64,000 nucleotides of DNA, taken from assembly GCA_964478415.1 (NCBI GenBank), contig CAYZII010000001.1:1-64000 (forward strand). Reading direction: 5' to 3'. The position numbers and the translations under genes were made by a program. Positions 28,734 through 36,080 of the stretch are shown piece after piece; position 1 is the first letter of the stretch; the number at the start of each line of letters is the position of its first letter. This DNA comes from Sulfuricystis sp964478415. GTDB lineage: Bacteria; Pseudomonadota; Gammaproteobacteria; Burkholderiales; Rhodocyclaceae. A model generated the notes under the pieces. That model saw only the letters and a program-made list of their open reading frames with translations, did no database searches and had not been told where the DNA came from.

Positions 28734-29656
28734 TGGCAATGAAGTTTGGCAAGGTGGCGGTATTGCTCGGCGGCACTTCCGCCGAGCGCGAGATCTCGCT
28801 CATCTCGGGCAAGGCGGTGCTCGCCGCGCTGATCGCCGCCGGCATCGACGCGTATGCTTTCGATCCGGCCGAGCAGCCGATCTGGCGCCTGGCGGATGAG
28901 CGTCCCGAGCGCGTCTTCATTGCCCTGCACGGCGGCGCCGGCGAGGATGGCACGATACAGGCCGCGCTCGACCTGATGCGCATCCCCTACACCGGCAGTG
29001 GCGTACTCGCCTCCGCGCTGGCGATGGACAAGCGGCGCACGACGCTGCTCTGGCATGCAGCAAATCTGCCTGTGCCACGCTCCCGGCTGGTCGGCGCGGC
29101 GAGCGAAGGCCCGGACGTCGTCGCGGCACTGGGCCTGCCGCTGATCATCAAGCCGGTGCGCGAAGGCTCGTCGCTCGGCGTCACGAAAATCGAGCGTCTC
29201 GAAGAGTTCGCCCCCGCCTTCGCCGCCGCCCAGGTGCACGCAGGCCGCACGGAAGCGGTGATGGTCGAGGAGTTCATCGCTGGCAGCGAACTGACTGCCG
29301 CTGTACTCGGCCGTCGGGTATTGCCGCTGGTGAGGATCGAAGCACCCGAAGGCCGCTATGACTACCAGAACAAATACTTCACCGACGTGGTGCGTTACCA
29401 CTGTCCGGCCGGCATCGATGCCAACAAGGAAGCCGAGATCGCCGCTTGTGTGCTCGCCGCCTTCGACGTACTCGGCTGCCGCGGCTGGGGGCGTGCGGAC
29501 CTGATCCTGCGCACCGACGGCAGTTTCAGGCTGCTCGAAATGAACACCGCGCCCGGCATGACCGGCCATTCGCTGGTGCCAATGGCGGCCAGGGTCGCCG
29601 GCATCGATTTCACCACGCTGGTCTTGACCATCCTCGCGGAGGCTGCGCATGACTAA
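28733..29656 (+). CDS. ddl: D-alanine-D-alanine ligase
   Basis: ATP-grasp ligase supplying D-Ala-D-Ala to MurF. The 307-residue DdlB-type protein shows VLLGGTSAEREISLISG, FIALHGGAGEDGTIQ, PYTGSGVLASALAMDK, IIKPVREGSSLGVTK, a YDYQNKYF substrate loop and LLEMNTAPGMTGHSLVP. Motifs and length agree with the family. Coupled to murB by TGATG and overlapping ftsQ by eight bases. Confidence 0.96.
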   Translation: MAMKFGKVAVLLGGTSAEREISLISGKAVLAALIAAGIDAYAFDPAEQPIWRLADERPERVFIALHGGAGEDGTIQAALDLMRIPYTGSGVLASALAMDKRRTTLLWHAANLPVPRSRLVGAASEGPDVVAALGLPLIIKPVREGSSLGVTKIERLEEFAPAFAAAQVHAGRTEAVMVEEFIAGSELTAAVLGRRVLPLVRIEAPEGRYDYQNKYFTDVVRYHCPAGIDANKEAEIAACVLAAFDVLGCRGWGRADLILRTDGSFRLLEMNTAPGMTGHSLVPMAARVAGIDFTTLVLTILAEAAHD

Positions 29657-30455
29657 AAGACGGGGCAACCCACGTCCCGAGGCGGGAGAAGCGAATGGGC
29701 TGTGGCATCAGCCGGCGCTGCTCGACCTGATCGCCGACCTGTTGTTCGTGCTCGGCGGTCTCGCCCTGGCGTGGGCGCTGCTGCTTGCATGGCAGCGTCT
29801 GCCGCTGTTCCCGCTGCGCGAAGTGGTGCTCACCGCCGCCCCGCGGCATGTCAGTGCCGCACAAATCGCCCACGCAACGCGTACCGCGGTGCATGGCAAT
29901 TTCTTCACGGTCGATCTCGCTTCGGTGCGGGACAGTATCGAGGCGCTCCCCTGGGTACGTCATGCCGCAGTGCGCCGCCTGTGGCCGGACGGTCTCGCGG
30001 TGACGCTCGAAGAACATCAGGCTGTAGCGCAGTGGCGTCACTTGAGCGGCGAAAGTGCCCTGCTCAATCGTCAGGGTGAAGTGTTCGATGCCGAACTTCC
30101 GGAAGATGCACCGCCGTTGCCGCTCCTCAGTGGGCCGGCGGAGATGGCGGGTGAAATCCTCGCCCGTCTCGCTGCATTCGAAAGCCGGCTTGCACCCCTT
30201 GGCCGCCATGTCCGCGCACTGACCCTCTCGCCACGGCGCGCCTGGCGGGTGCAACTCGACGACGGCGCCACGCTCGAGCTGGGCCGCGACGAGGAGCGCC
30301 ATCCGCTCGACGAGCGTCTGGCGCGTTTCGTCGCCCACTATCCGGGCGTCAAGGCCCATTTTGGCGACATCCGCGGCTTCGACATGCGCTATCCGAACGG
30401 TTTCGCGCTCATTCCCGGCGCACCGCCCGGGCTGCAGGCAGGCAAACAGTCATGA
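29649..30455 (+). CDS. ftsQ: cell division protein FtsQ
   Basis: Bitopic divisome protein of the FtsQLB complex. 268 residues: short cytoplasmic N-terminus (1-27), one TM helix (about 28-48, LIADLLFVLGGLALAWALLLAW), a periplasmic POTRA domain (about 55-125, with the typical PWVRHAAVRRLWPDGLAVTLEEHQ) and the beta domain (about 126-255, with GAT...LGRDE and FDMRYPNGFAL). It overlaps ddl by eight bases and ftsA by ATGA. Confidence 0.94.
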   Translation: MTKRRGNPRPEAGEANGLWHQPALLDLIADLLFVLGGLALAWALLLAWQRLPLFPLREVVLTAAPRHVSAAQIAHATRTAVHGNFFTVDLASVRDSIEALPWVRHAAVRRLWPDGLAVTLEEHQAVAQWRHLSGESALLNRQGEVFDAELPEDAPPLPLLSGPAEMAGEILARLAAFESRLAPLGRHVRALTLSPRRAWRVQLDDGATLELGRDEERHPLDERLARFVAHYPGVKAHFGDIRGFDMRYPNGFALIPGAPPGLQAGKQS

Positions 30456-31690
30456 GCAAGGACAAGAACCGCGAGCTGATCGTCGGGCTGGACATCGGCA
30501 CCTCGAAGATCGTCGCCATCGCCGCCGAAGTCGATGAGGCGGGCCAACTCGCCGTGCTCGGTCTCGGTACGCAGGATACCCAGGAGTCGCGCGGCCTGAG
30601 GAAAGGCATGGTGGTGAACATCGAAGCCACCGTAACCAACATTTCCAAAGCCATCGCCGAGCTGCAGATGGTCACCGGCTGCAAGGTCAAGGAAGTGTAT
30701 ACCGGCATCGCCGGTAGCCACATCAAGAGCAAGGATTCCAATGGCATGACCGTAGTGAAGGACCGCGAGGTGACGCAATACGATGTCGCGCGCGCCATCG
30801 AGGCGGCCAACGCCACGCCGATCTCGGCCGACGACCAGATCCTGCATACCCTGGTGCAGGAATTCATCGTCGATGGCCAGGACGGCGTCAAGGAACCGAT
30901 CGGCATGGATGCAAAGCGCCTCGAAGTGAAGGTGCATCTGGTCACCGGCGCGGTCACCGCGGTGCAGAACATCGTCAAATGCGTGCGCCGCTGCGGCCTG
31001 GAGGTGGTCGATCTGGTGCTGCAGCCGCTTGCCTCGAGCAATGCCGTGCTCAGCGACGACGAGAAGGACGTCGGCGTCTGTCTGGTCGACATCGGTGGTG
31101 GCACCACCGATGTCGCAGTCTTCAGCCAGGGTGCGATCCGCCACACGGCGGTGATCCCGATCGCCGGCGACCAGATCACCAACGACATCGCGATCGCCTT
31201 GCGCACCTCAACCCAGGACGCCGAGGAGATCAAGCTGCGCTATGGCGTGGCTCTCTCCCAGCTTGCCGATCCCGAGGAGATGCTGGAAGTGCCTGGCGTC
31301 GGCGATAGGCCAGCTACCACGCTGTCGCGTGCCACGCTGGCCGGCTTCATTCAGCCGCGCGTCGAAGAAATCTTCCAGCAGGTGCAGGCGGAGCTGATCA
31401 AGTGCGGCTACGCGCGCCTCTTACGCGCCGGCATCGTGCTCACCGGCGGCAGCGCGCAGCTGCCGGGCATGACCGAGCTGGGCGAGGAGGTTTTCCACAA
31501 CACGGTGAAAGTCGGCGTGCCGAACTATGCCGGCCCGCTCGCCGAGATCGTGCGCAACCCGCGCTATGCCACCGCGATGGGCCTGCTGCTGGCAGGCCTG
31601 GCGCAGCGCCAACACGGCGGCAAGGCGCCCCCACTGACACTCGGGCAGGTCTTTGCGCGCATGCGTGCCTGGTTTGCCCGCAATCTGTGA
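30452..31690 (+). CDS. ftsA: cell division protein FtsA
   Basis: Actin-like ATPase that tethers FtsZ to the membrane and recruits later divisome proteins. The 412-residue protein has phosphate loop 1 VGLDIGTSKIVAI, the 1C subdomain region, VCLVDIGGGTTDVAVF (phosphate 2), and VLTGGSAQLPGM (adenosine motif). The C-terminal amphipathic membrane-targeting helix is seen as LGQVFARMRAWFARNL. ftsZ follows after 36 bases with its own AGGAGAGG site. Confidence 0.96.
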   Translation: MSKDKNRELIVGLDIGTSKIVAIAAEVDEAGQLAVLGLGTQDTQESRGLRKGMVVNIEATVTNISKAIAELQMVTGCKVKEVYTGIAGSHIKSKDSNGMTVVKDREVTQYDVARAIEAANATPISADDQILHTLVQEFIVDGQDGVKEPIGMDAKRLEVKVHLVTGAVTAVQNIVKCVRRCGLEVVDLVLQPLASSNAVLSDDEKDVGVCLVDIGGGTTDVAVFSQGAIRHTAVIPIAGDQITNDIAIALRTSTQDAEEIKLRYGVALSQLADPEEMLEVPGVGDRPATTLSRATLAGFIQPRVEEIFQQVQAELIKCGYARLLRAGIVLTGGSAQLPGMTELGEEVFHNTVKVGVPNYAGPLAEIVRNPRYATAMGLLLAGLAQRQHGGKAPPLTLGQVFARMRAWFARNL

Positions 31691-31726
31691 TTTTTTGCAA
31701 CGCATAGCAACGACAGGAGAGGCGAA

Positions 31727-32929
31727 ATGTTCGAAATCATCGATAGGGAAGCCAACGAGACGATCATCAAGGTGATCGGCGTCGGCGGCGCTGGCGGCAA
31801 CGCCGTCGAGCACATGATCCGCGAAGGCGTGGGTGGCGTGGAGTTCATCTGCGTCAATACCGATGCCCAAGCGCTGAAGACGTCTTCGGCTGGCACGAAA
31901 CTGCAGCTCGGGCCGGGGCTGGGTGCCGGCGGCAAACCCGAGCGCGCCCGCCAGCATGCACTGACCGAGCGCGAGCGCATCGCCGAGATGCTCTCGGGTG
32001 CGCACATGTGCTTCATCACCGCCGGCATGGGTGGCGGCACAGGCACCGGCGCGGCGCCGATCATCGCACAAGTGGCACGTGAGCTGGGCATCCTCACCGT
32101 CGCGGTGGTCACCAAGCCGTTCAGCTTCGAAGGACGGCGCGGCAAGGTCGCCGAAGAGGGCATCGCCGAACTGTCCCAGCACGTCGACTCGCTGATCGTC
32201 ATTCTCAACGAAAAGTTGATGGAAGTCCTCGGTGACGACGTCAGCATGCTGGAGGCCTTCAAGGCAGCCGACAATGTGCTCAAGAACGCCGTCGGCGGCA
32301 TCTCCGAGATCATCAATGTGCCGGGCCTGGTGAATGTCGATTTCGAGGACGTGCGCACCGTGATGGCCGAAATGGGCAAGGCCATGATGGGCTCGGCTAC
32401 TGCCGCCGGTGTCGATCGCGCACGTCTGGCCGCCGAAAGCGCCGTCGCCAGCCCTCTGCTCGAAGGCATCGAACTCTCTGGCGCGAAGGGCGTGCTGGTC
32501 AACATCACAGCCAGCAGCTCGCTGGGACTCAAGGAATACCAGGAAGTGATGAACACGATCCACAATTACACGGCGCCGGAGGCAACGGTGATCTGCGGCG
32601 CGGTGTTCGACGACACGATGGAGGACCAGTTGCGCGTCACGGTGGTCGCCACCGGTCTCGGCACGAAGGCCAAGGCGCAGCCGAAACTCGTCTATGGCGA
32701 AGGACGCGGCCAGCGTACCGGCACTTACGACCTGCCGCCCGTGCCAAGCATGGGCGAAGCGGCGGCTGGCGTGCTGGGCATCGCCGGCGGCAATGCTTCC
32801 GCCGGCAGCCTCGACGAATACTTCACGCCGAATCCGCGCGGACGGAGCGATGCCCGCGCACGCGACATGGCCGACGTGGGTCTCAATAATATCGACATTC
32901 CCGCTTTCCTGCGCAGGCAGGCAGACTGA
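31727..32929 (+). CDS. ftsZ: cell division protein FtsZ
   Basis: Tubulin-like GTPase that forms the Z ring. 400 residues: GTPase domain with GVGGAGGNAV near the N-terminus, the tubulin signature GGGTGTG at 102-108, and the T7 loop NVDFEDVRTVM. A C-terminal domain follows, then a variable linker (about 325-385), and the conserved peptide NIDIPAFLRRQAD that binds FtsA and other partners. AGGAGAGG lies just upstream of the ATG. Last gene of the dcw cluster here; no lpxC follows, unlike in many relatives. Confidence 0.97.
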   Translation: MFEIIDREANETIIKVIGVGGAGGNAVEHMIREGVGGVEFICVNTDAQALKTSSAGTKLQLGPGLGAGGKPERARQHALTERERIAEMLSGAHMCFITAGMGGGTGTGAAPIIAQVARELGILTVAVVTKPFSFEGRRGKVAEEGIAELSQHVDSLIVILNEKLMEVLGDDVSMLEAFKAADNVLKNAVGGISEIINVPGLVNVDFEDVRTVMAEMGKAMMGSATAAGVDRARLAAESAVASPLLEGIELSGAKGVLVNITASSSLGLKEYQEVMNTIHNYTAPEATVICGAVFDDTMEDQLRVTVVATGLGTKAKAQPKLVYGEGRGQRTGTYDLPPVPSMGEAAAGVLGIAGGNASAGSLDEYFTPNPRGRSDARARDMADVGLNNIDIPAFLRRQAD

Positions 32930-32946
32930 CGGCGGGCTGGCCAACA

Positions 32947-32970
32947 CCCGGGAGTTCGCCTCCTCCCGGG
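32947..32970. terminator. hairpin between convergent ftsZ and rsmA
   Basis: CCCGGGAG (32947-32954) and CTCCCGGG (32963-32970) form a perfect 8-bp GC-rich stem with an 8-base loop, 17 bases after the ftsZ stop and 8 bases from the rsmA stop. No T run follows on either strand, so intrinsic termination is uncertain, but the position between convergent genes fits a bidirectional terminator or 3' stability hairpin. Confidence 0.55.
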
Positions 32971-32977
32971 CGTTGCG

Positions 32978-33769
32978 TCAGTTTTCGCGTTGCGCCGACA
33001 ACGCATTCGCCAGACGCAGGTAATCCGAGACCGCCAATTCTTCGGCGCGCGCCGTCGGCGCGATGCCGTGGGCCTCGAGCAGCGCCTCACCACCGAACGC
33101 CTGCAACGCATTGCGCAGCATCTTGCGCCGCTGGCCAAAGGCTGCCGCCACCAGACGCGCGAACAGCGCCGCATCACGTGCCGTCTCACCAGCGCCGAGT
33201 TTCTTCGGCACCATGCGCACCACCGCCGAATCGACCTGCGGTGGCGGCTGAAAGGCGCCGGGCGGGACGACGAACAGGCGCTCGATCGCGAAACGGTATT
33301 GCAACATCACCGACAGACGGCCGTAGGCGGCATCGCCGGGTTGGGCAACCATGCGGTCGACGACCTCCTTTTGCAGCATGAAAAGCATCGCCGCGATCAG
33401 CTCTGCATAAATGGCGAGATGGAAGAGCAGCGGGCTGGAGATGTTGTAAGGCAGATTGCCGACGATCGTCAGCGGCGCCCACTGTTTAAGCTGCGCGAAA
33501 TCGAAGCGCAACACATCCGTAGAGAAGATCGTCAGCCGCTCGGGCGGGAAGCGGGCCACGAGATGCGCGACCAGGTCGCGGTCGATCTCGATGGCATACA
33601 GATGGTCGAGGCGCTCCAACAGCGGAGCGGTGAGAGCACCCAAACCCGGCCCGATCTCGATGACGGTATCGTGGGGGCGTGGCGCAAGCGCGTCGACGAT
33701 CTTGCGGATGATGCCGGGCGCGACGAGGAAATGTTGGCCAAAACGACGTCGCGGAATATGACCCATCAT
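32978..33769 (-). CDS. rsmA: 16S rRNA (adenine-1518/1519-N6)-dimethyltransferase
   Basis: KsgA-type enzyme that dimethylates A1518 and A1519 of 16S rRNA, a late quality-control step in 30S assembly. The 263 residues include RRRFGQHFLVAPGI, the SAM loop IEIGPGLGALT, a Glu-terminated EIDRDL, and the NLPYNISSPLLF catalytic motif. The start is ATG 33769 or the adjacent ATG 33766. No clear ribosome-binding site is visible, and a strong hairpin ends about four bases upstream of the start. Last gene of lptD-surA-pdxA-rsmA. Confidence 0.94.
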   Translation of the reverse strand: MMGHIPRRRFGQHFLVAPGIIRKIVDALAPRPHDTVIEIGPGLGALTAPLLERLDHLYAIEIDRDLVAHLVARFPPERLTIFSTDVLRFDFAQLKQWAPLTIVGNLPYNISSPLLFHLAIYAELIAAMLFMLQKEVVDRMVAQPGDAAYGRLSVMLQYRFAIERLFVVPPGAFQPPPQVDSAVVRMVPKKLGAGETARDAALFARLVAAAFGQRRKMLRNALQAFGGEALLEAHGIAPTARAEELAVSDYLRLANALSAQREN

Positions 33770-33773
33770 CTCG

Positions 33774-33827
33774 GCGCCGTTTCGGCGCAGGCTAACCTCG
33801 CCTGCGAGGTTAAGCCGCGTAAGCGGC
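33774..33827. repeat. three stacked hairpins between pdxA and rsmA
   Basis: The 79-bp gap holds GCGCCG-TTT-CGGCGC (33774-33788), then GGCTAACCTCGC-CT-GCGAGGTTAAGCC (33790-33816; 12-bp arms with one bulged A), then GCCGC-GTAA-GCGGC (33814-33827). Seen from the - strand the first hairpin stands immediately before the rsmA start. There is no T run, so mRNA processing, translational control or a REP-like element are more likely than termination. Confidence 0.6.
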
Positions 33828-33848
33828 GGCCGAAGCCAAAGCGCCCTC

Positions 33849-34790
33849 TCATACCGCTTTGCGTTGCACCATCTCGATCGCTGCCTCGACAGCGGCATAC
33901 AGGCTGGCCGGCGAGGCCCGACCGCTGCCGGCCATCTCCAATGCCGTGCCATGATCGACCGAGGTGCGGATGATCGGCAAACCCAGCGTCACATTGATGC
34001 CAGTTTCGAAAGCGGCATACTTGAGCACCGCGAGGCCCTGGTCGTGATACATCGCCAGCTGGGCGTCAGAGCCTTTCAGCACTGCGGGTGTAAACAGCGT
34101 GTCGGCTGGCAAGGGACCGACCAGGTTCATGCCTTCCTGGCGTAGTTTCTCTAGCACTGGGGCGATCACTTCGATTTCCTCGCGGCCCAGATGACCATCC
34201 TCGCCGGCATGCGGATTCAGCCCGGCGACGAGGATGCGGGGCCGGGCGATAGCGAACTTGTGTTGCAGCTCTGCATGCAGGATGCGTAACGTGGCCTCGA
34301 GCCCGTCCCGTGTGATCGCGTCCGGCACGGTGCGCAACGGCAGATGGGTGGTCGCCAGCGCGACACGCAGGCCGCCGCCGGCGAGCATCATCACGACGCG
34401 CGGCGTTGCGGTTCTCTCGGCCAGATACTCGGTATGCCCGGTGAATGGGATGCCCGCTTCATTGATGATGCCCTTGTGCACCGGCGCGGTAACCAATGCG
34501 GCAAACTCGCCGCTCTGACAGCCGGCCAGCGCGGCCTCGAGCAGATCGAGCACATAGCGGGCATTGGCGGGATCGAGTCGTCCCGCCTGCGCTGGTGCGC
34601 GCAGCGGAATGTGGCGGATCTCGATCCCGGCGAGGCTCAAGCCGAGCAGCCGGGCGCGGGCGGCGAACAGTTCCCGGTCGCCGAACACGACGAGGTGCGC
34701 AGGGAAACGCCGCTCGGCGAGCGCCAGGCAAACGTCGGGGCCGATGCCAGCGGGCTCGCCGCTGGTAACGGCGATGACCGGCTCACTCAT
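33849..34790 (-). CDS. pdxA: 4-hydroxythreonine-4-phosphate dehydrogenase
   Basis: NAD- and metal-dependent step of DXP-dependent pyridoxal phosphate synthesis. The 313-residue protein begins IAVTSGEPAGIGPDV. It carries the zinc-ligand histidines in FTGHTEYLAE, LATTHLPL and AMYHDQG, and the end motif TSVDHGTALEMAG. Start ATG 34790 overlaps the surA stop by eight bases; an ATG at 34811 is a longer alternative. The surA-pdxA-rsmA order is conserved in proteobacteria. Confidence 0.95.
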   Translation of the reverse strand: MSEPVIAVTSGEPAGIGPDVCLALAERRFPAHLVVFGDRELFAARARLLGLSLAGIEIRHIPLRAPAQAGRLDPANARYVLDLLEAALAGCQSGEFAALVTAPVHKGIINEAGIPFTGHTEYLAERTATPRVVMMLAGGGLRVALATTHLPLRTVPDAITRDGLEATLRILHAELQHKFAIARPRILVAGLNPHAGEDGHLGREEIEVIAPVLEKLRQEGMNLVGPLPADTLFTPAVLKGSDAQLAMYHDQGLAVLKYAAFETGINVTLGLPIIRTSVDHGTALEMAGSGRASPASLYAAVEAAIEMVQRKAV

Positions 34791-36075
34791 CGGCGAGACG
34801 GTATTCGACATAGGCGCGGTCGCGCAGCTGACGCAACCAGTCTTCATAGGCTTCTTCGGCCTTGCGCTCGCGTAAGACCTGGCGCGCCAGGATACGCTTG
34901 CGTTCATCACCGACGGCGGCTTCTTTACGTTCCAGCACTTGGATCAGATGCCAACCGAAGGGGGTCTGCACCGGCGCACTGATCTCACCAACCTGCAGCG
35001 CATCCATCGCGCGCTCGAACTCCGGCACGGTATCACCCGGATAGAGCCAGCCGAGATCGCCACCCTTCGTCGCCGACAAATCCTGCGAGTAAAGCCGTGC
35101 CAGTTCGGCGAAGTCGGCGCCATGAGCAAGGCGCTCTTTCAAGCCCACCAACTTGTGATGTGCTTCGTCAGATGAAGTGAGTTCATTGACCTTGATCAGG
35201 ATGTGCCGCGCATGGGTCTGGCGGATCAGGCCATCGCCGACACTGCCGCCCTTTTTCTCGATCAGCTTGACGATGTGGAAGCCTGCCGGGCTGCGCAAGA
35301 TCTCACTGACCTCGCCCGGCCTGAGGCGGGCGACCGCATCGGCATACAGGGTCGGCAGACGGTCGACGGGGCGGGGTTCGAGGATGCCACCGGAGAGCGC
35401 ATCGGGGGCATCGGAGTAGCTGGCCGCTACCCGAGCGAAATCCTCTCCGGCCTTGAGATGCGCGAGCGCCTCCTCGGCCCGGGCGCGCAGCTGCGCCAGA
35501 CGCTGCGCATCGATCCGTTCAGGAATGCGCACGATGATATGCGCGAGCGTGACCAGCGCTCCCTGCTCCATCTGTTCGGGATGGGCGAGATAATTGTCGA
35601 TCTCGCCGTCGGAGACGACGATACGGCTGTCGACTTCACGTTCACGCAGGCGCGCGATGGCGATCTCGCCGCGGATCTCTTCGCGGAAACGCTGCCAGTC
35701 GATGCCATCCTTCTCCAGTACAGCACGGAATTCCGCGAGCGACAGGCGGTTGTTCCCCGCGATGCGGCGCAAGGCGGCGTCGAGCTCGGCGTCGCTGATC
35801 TTCAGGCCGGTTTCCTTCGCGAACTGCAGTTGCAGACGATCGACGATCAGGCGTTCGAGCACCTGCTTTTCGATCACTTCCGCTGGCGGCAGGGGCACGT
35901 TGCGCTGGCGCAATTGACGAGTGACGCTGCCCAGCCGTTCGCGCAGTTCGTTGAGGGTGATCGCCTCGTCATTGACGACGGCGACGACGCGGTCGAGGGA
36001 GATCGGCTGGCGTGGCTGTGCCACGGCGAGTACCGGCAGCAGCACGAGGAGGACGAGCAGGGCGGAGGGTTTCAT
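34783..36075 (-). CDS. surA: periplasmic peptidyl-prolyl isomerase and chaperone SurA
   Basis: Chaperone that escorts outer-membrane proteins, including LptD, to the BAM complex. 430 residues: signal peptide (1 to about 19, ending AVAQ), N-terminal chaperone domain with VVAVVNDEAITLNEL, two parvulin domains (about 170-270 with AHIIVRIPE, and 280-385 with ARHILIKVNE and GGDLGWLYPG), and a C-terminal helix. The ATG at 36075 sits six bases after the lptD stop; the upstream in-frame extension lies inside lptD. Its target lptD being next door is a conserved pairing. Confidence 0.95.
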   Translation of the reverse strand: MKPSALLVLLVLLPVLAVAQPRQPISLDRVVAVVNDEAITLNELRERLGSVTRQLRQRNVPLPPAEVIEKQVLERLIVDRLQLQFAKETGLKISDAELDAALRRIAGNNRLSLAEFRAVLEKDGIDWQRFREEIRGEIAIARLREREVDSRIVVSDGEIDNYLAHPEQMEQGALVTLAHIIVRIPERIDAQRLAQLRARAEEALAHLKAGEDFARVAASYSDAPDALSGGILEPRPVDRLPTLYADAVARLRPGEVSEILRSPAGFHIVKLIEKKGGSVGDGLIRQTHARHILIKVNELTSSDEAHHKLVGLKERLAHGADFAELARLYSQDLSATKGGDLGWLYPGDTVPEFERAMDALQVGEISAPVQTPFGWHLIQVLERKEAAVGDERKRILARQVLRERKAEEAYEDWLRQLRDRAYVEYRLADE

Positions 36076-36080
36076 CGGGG

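Noticed and set aside
31421..32947. A 508-codon open frame opposite ftsA/ftsZ
   Set aside because: Antisense shadow of two well-supported genes; His/Asp-rich composition is the usual reverse-strand artefact.
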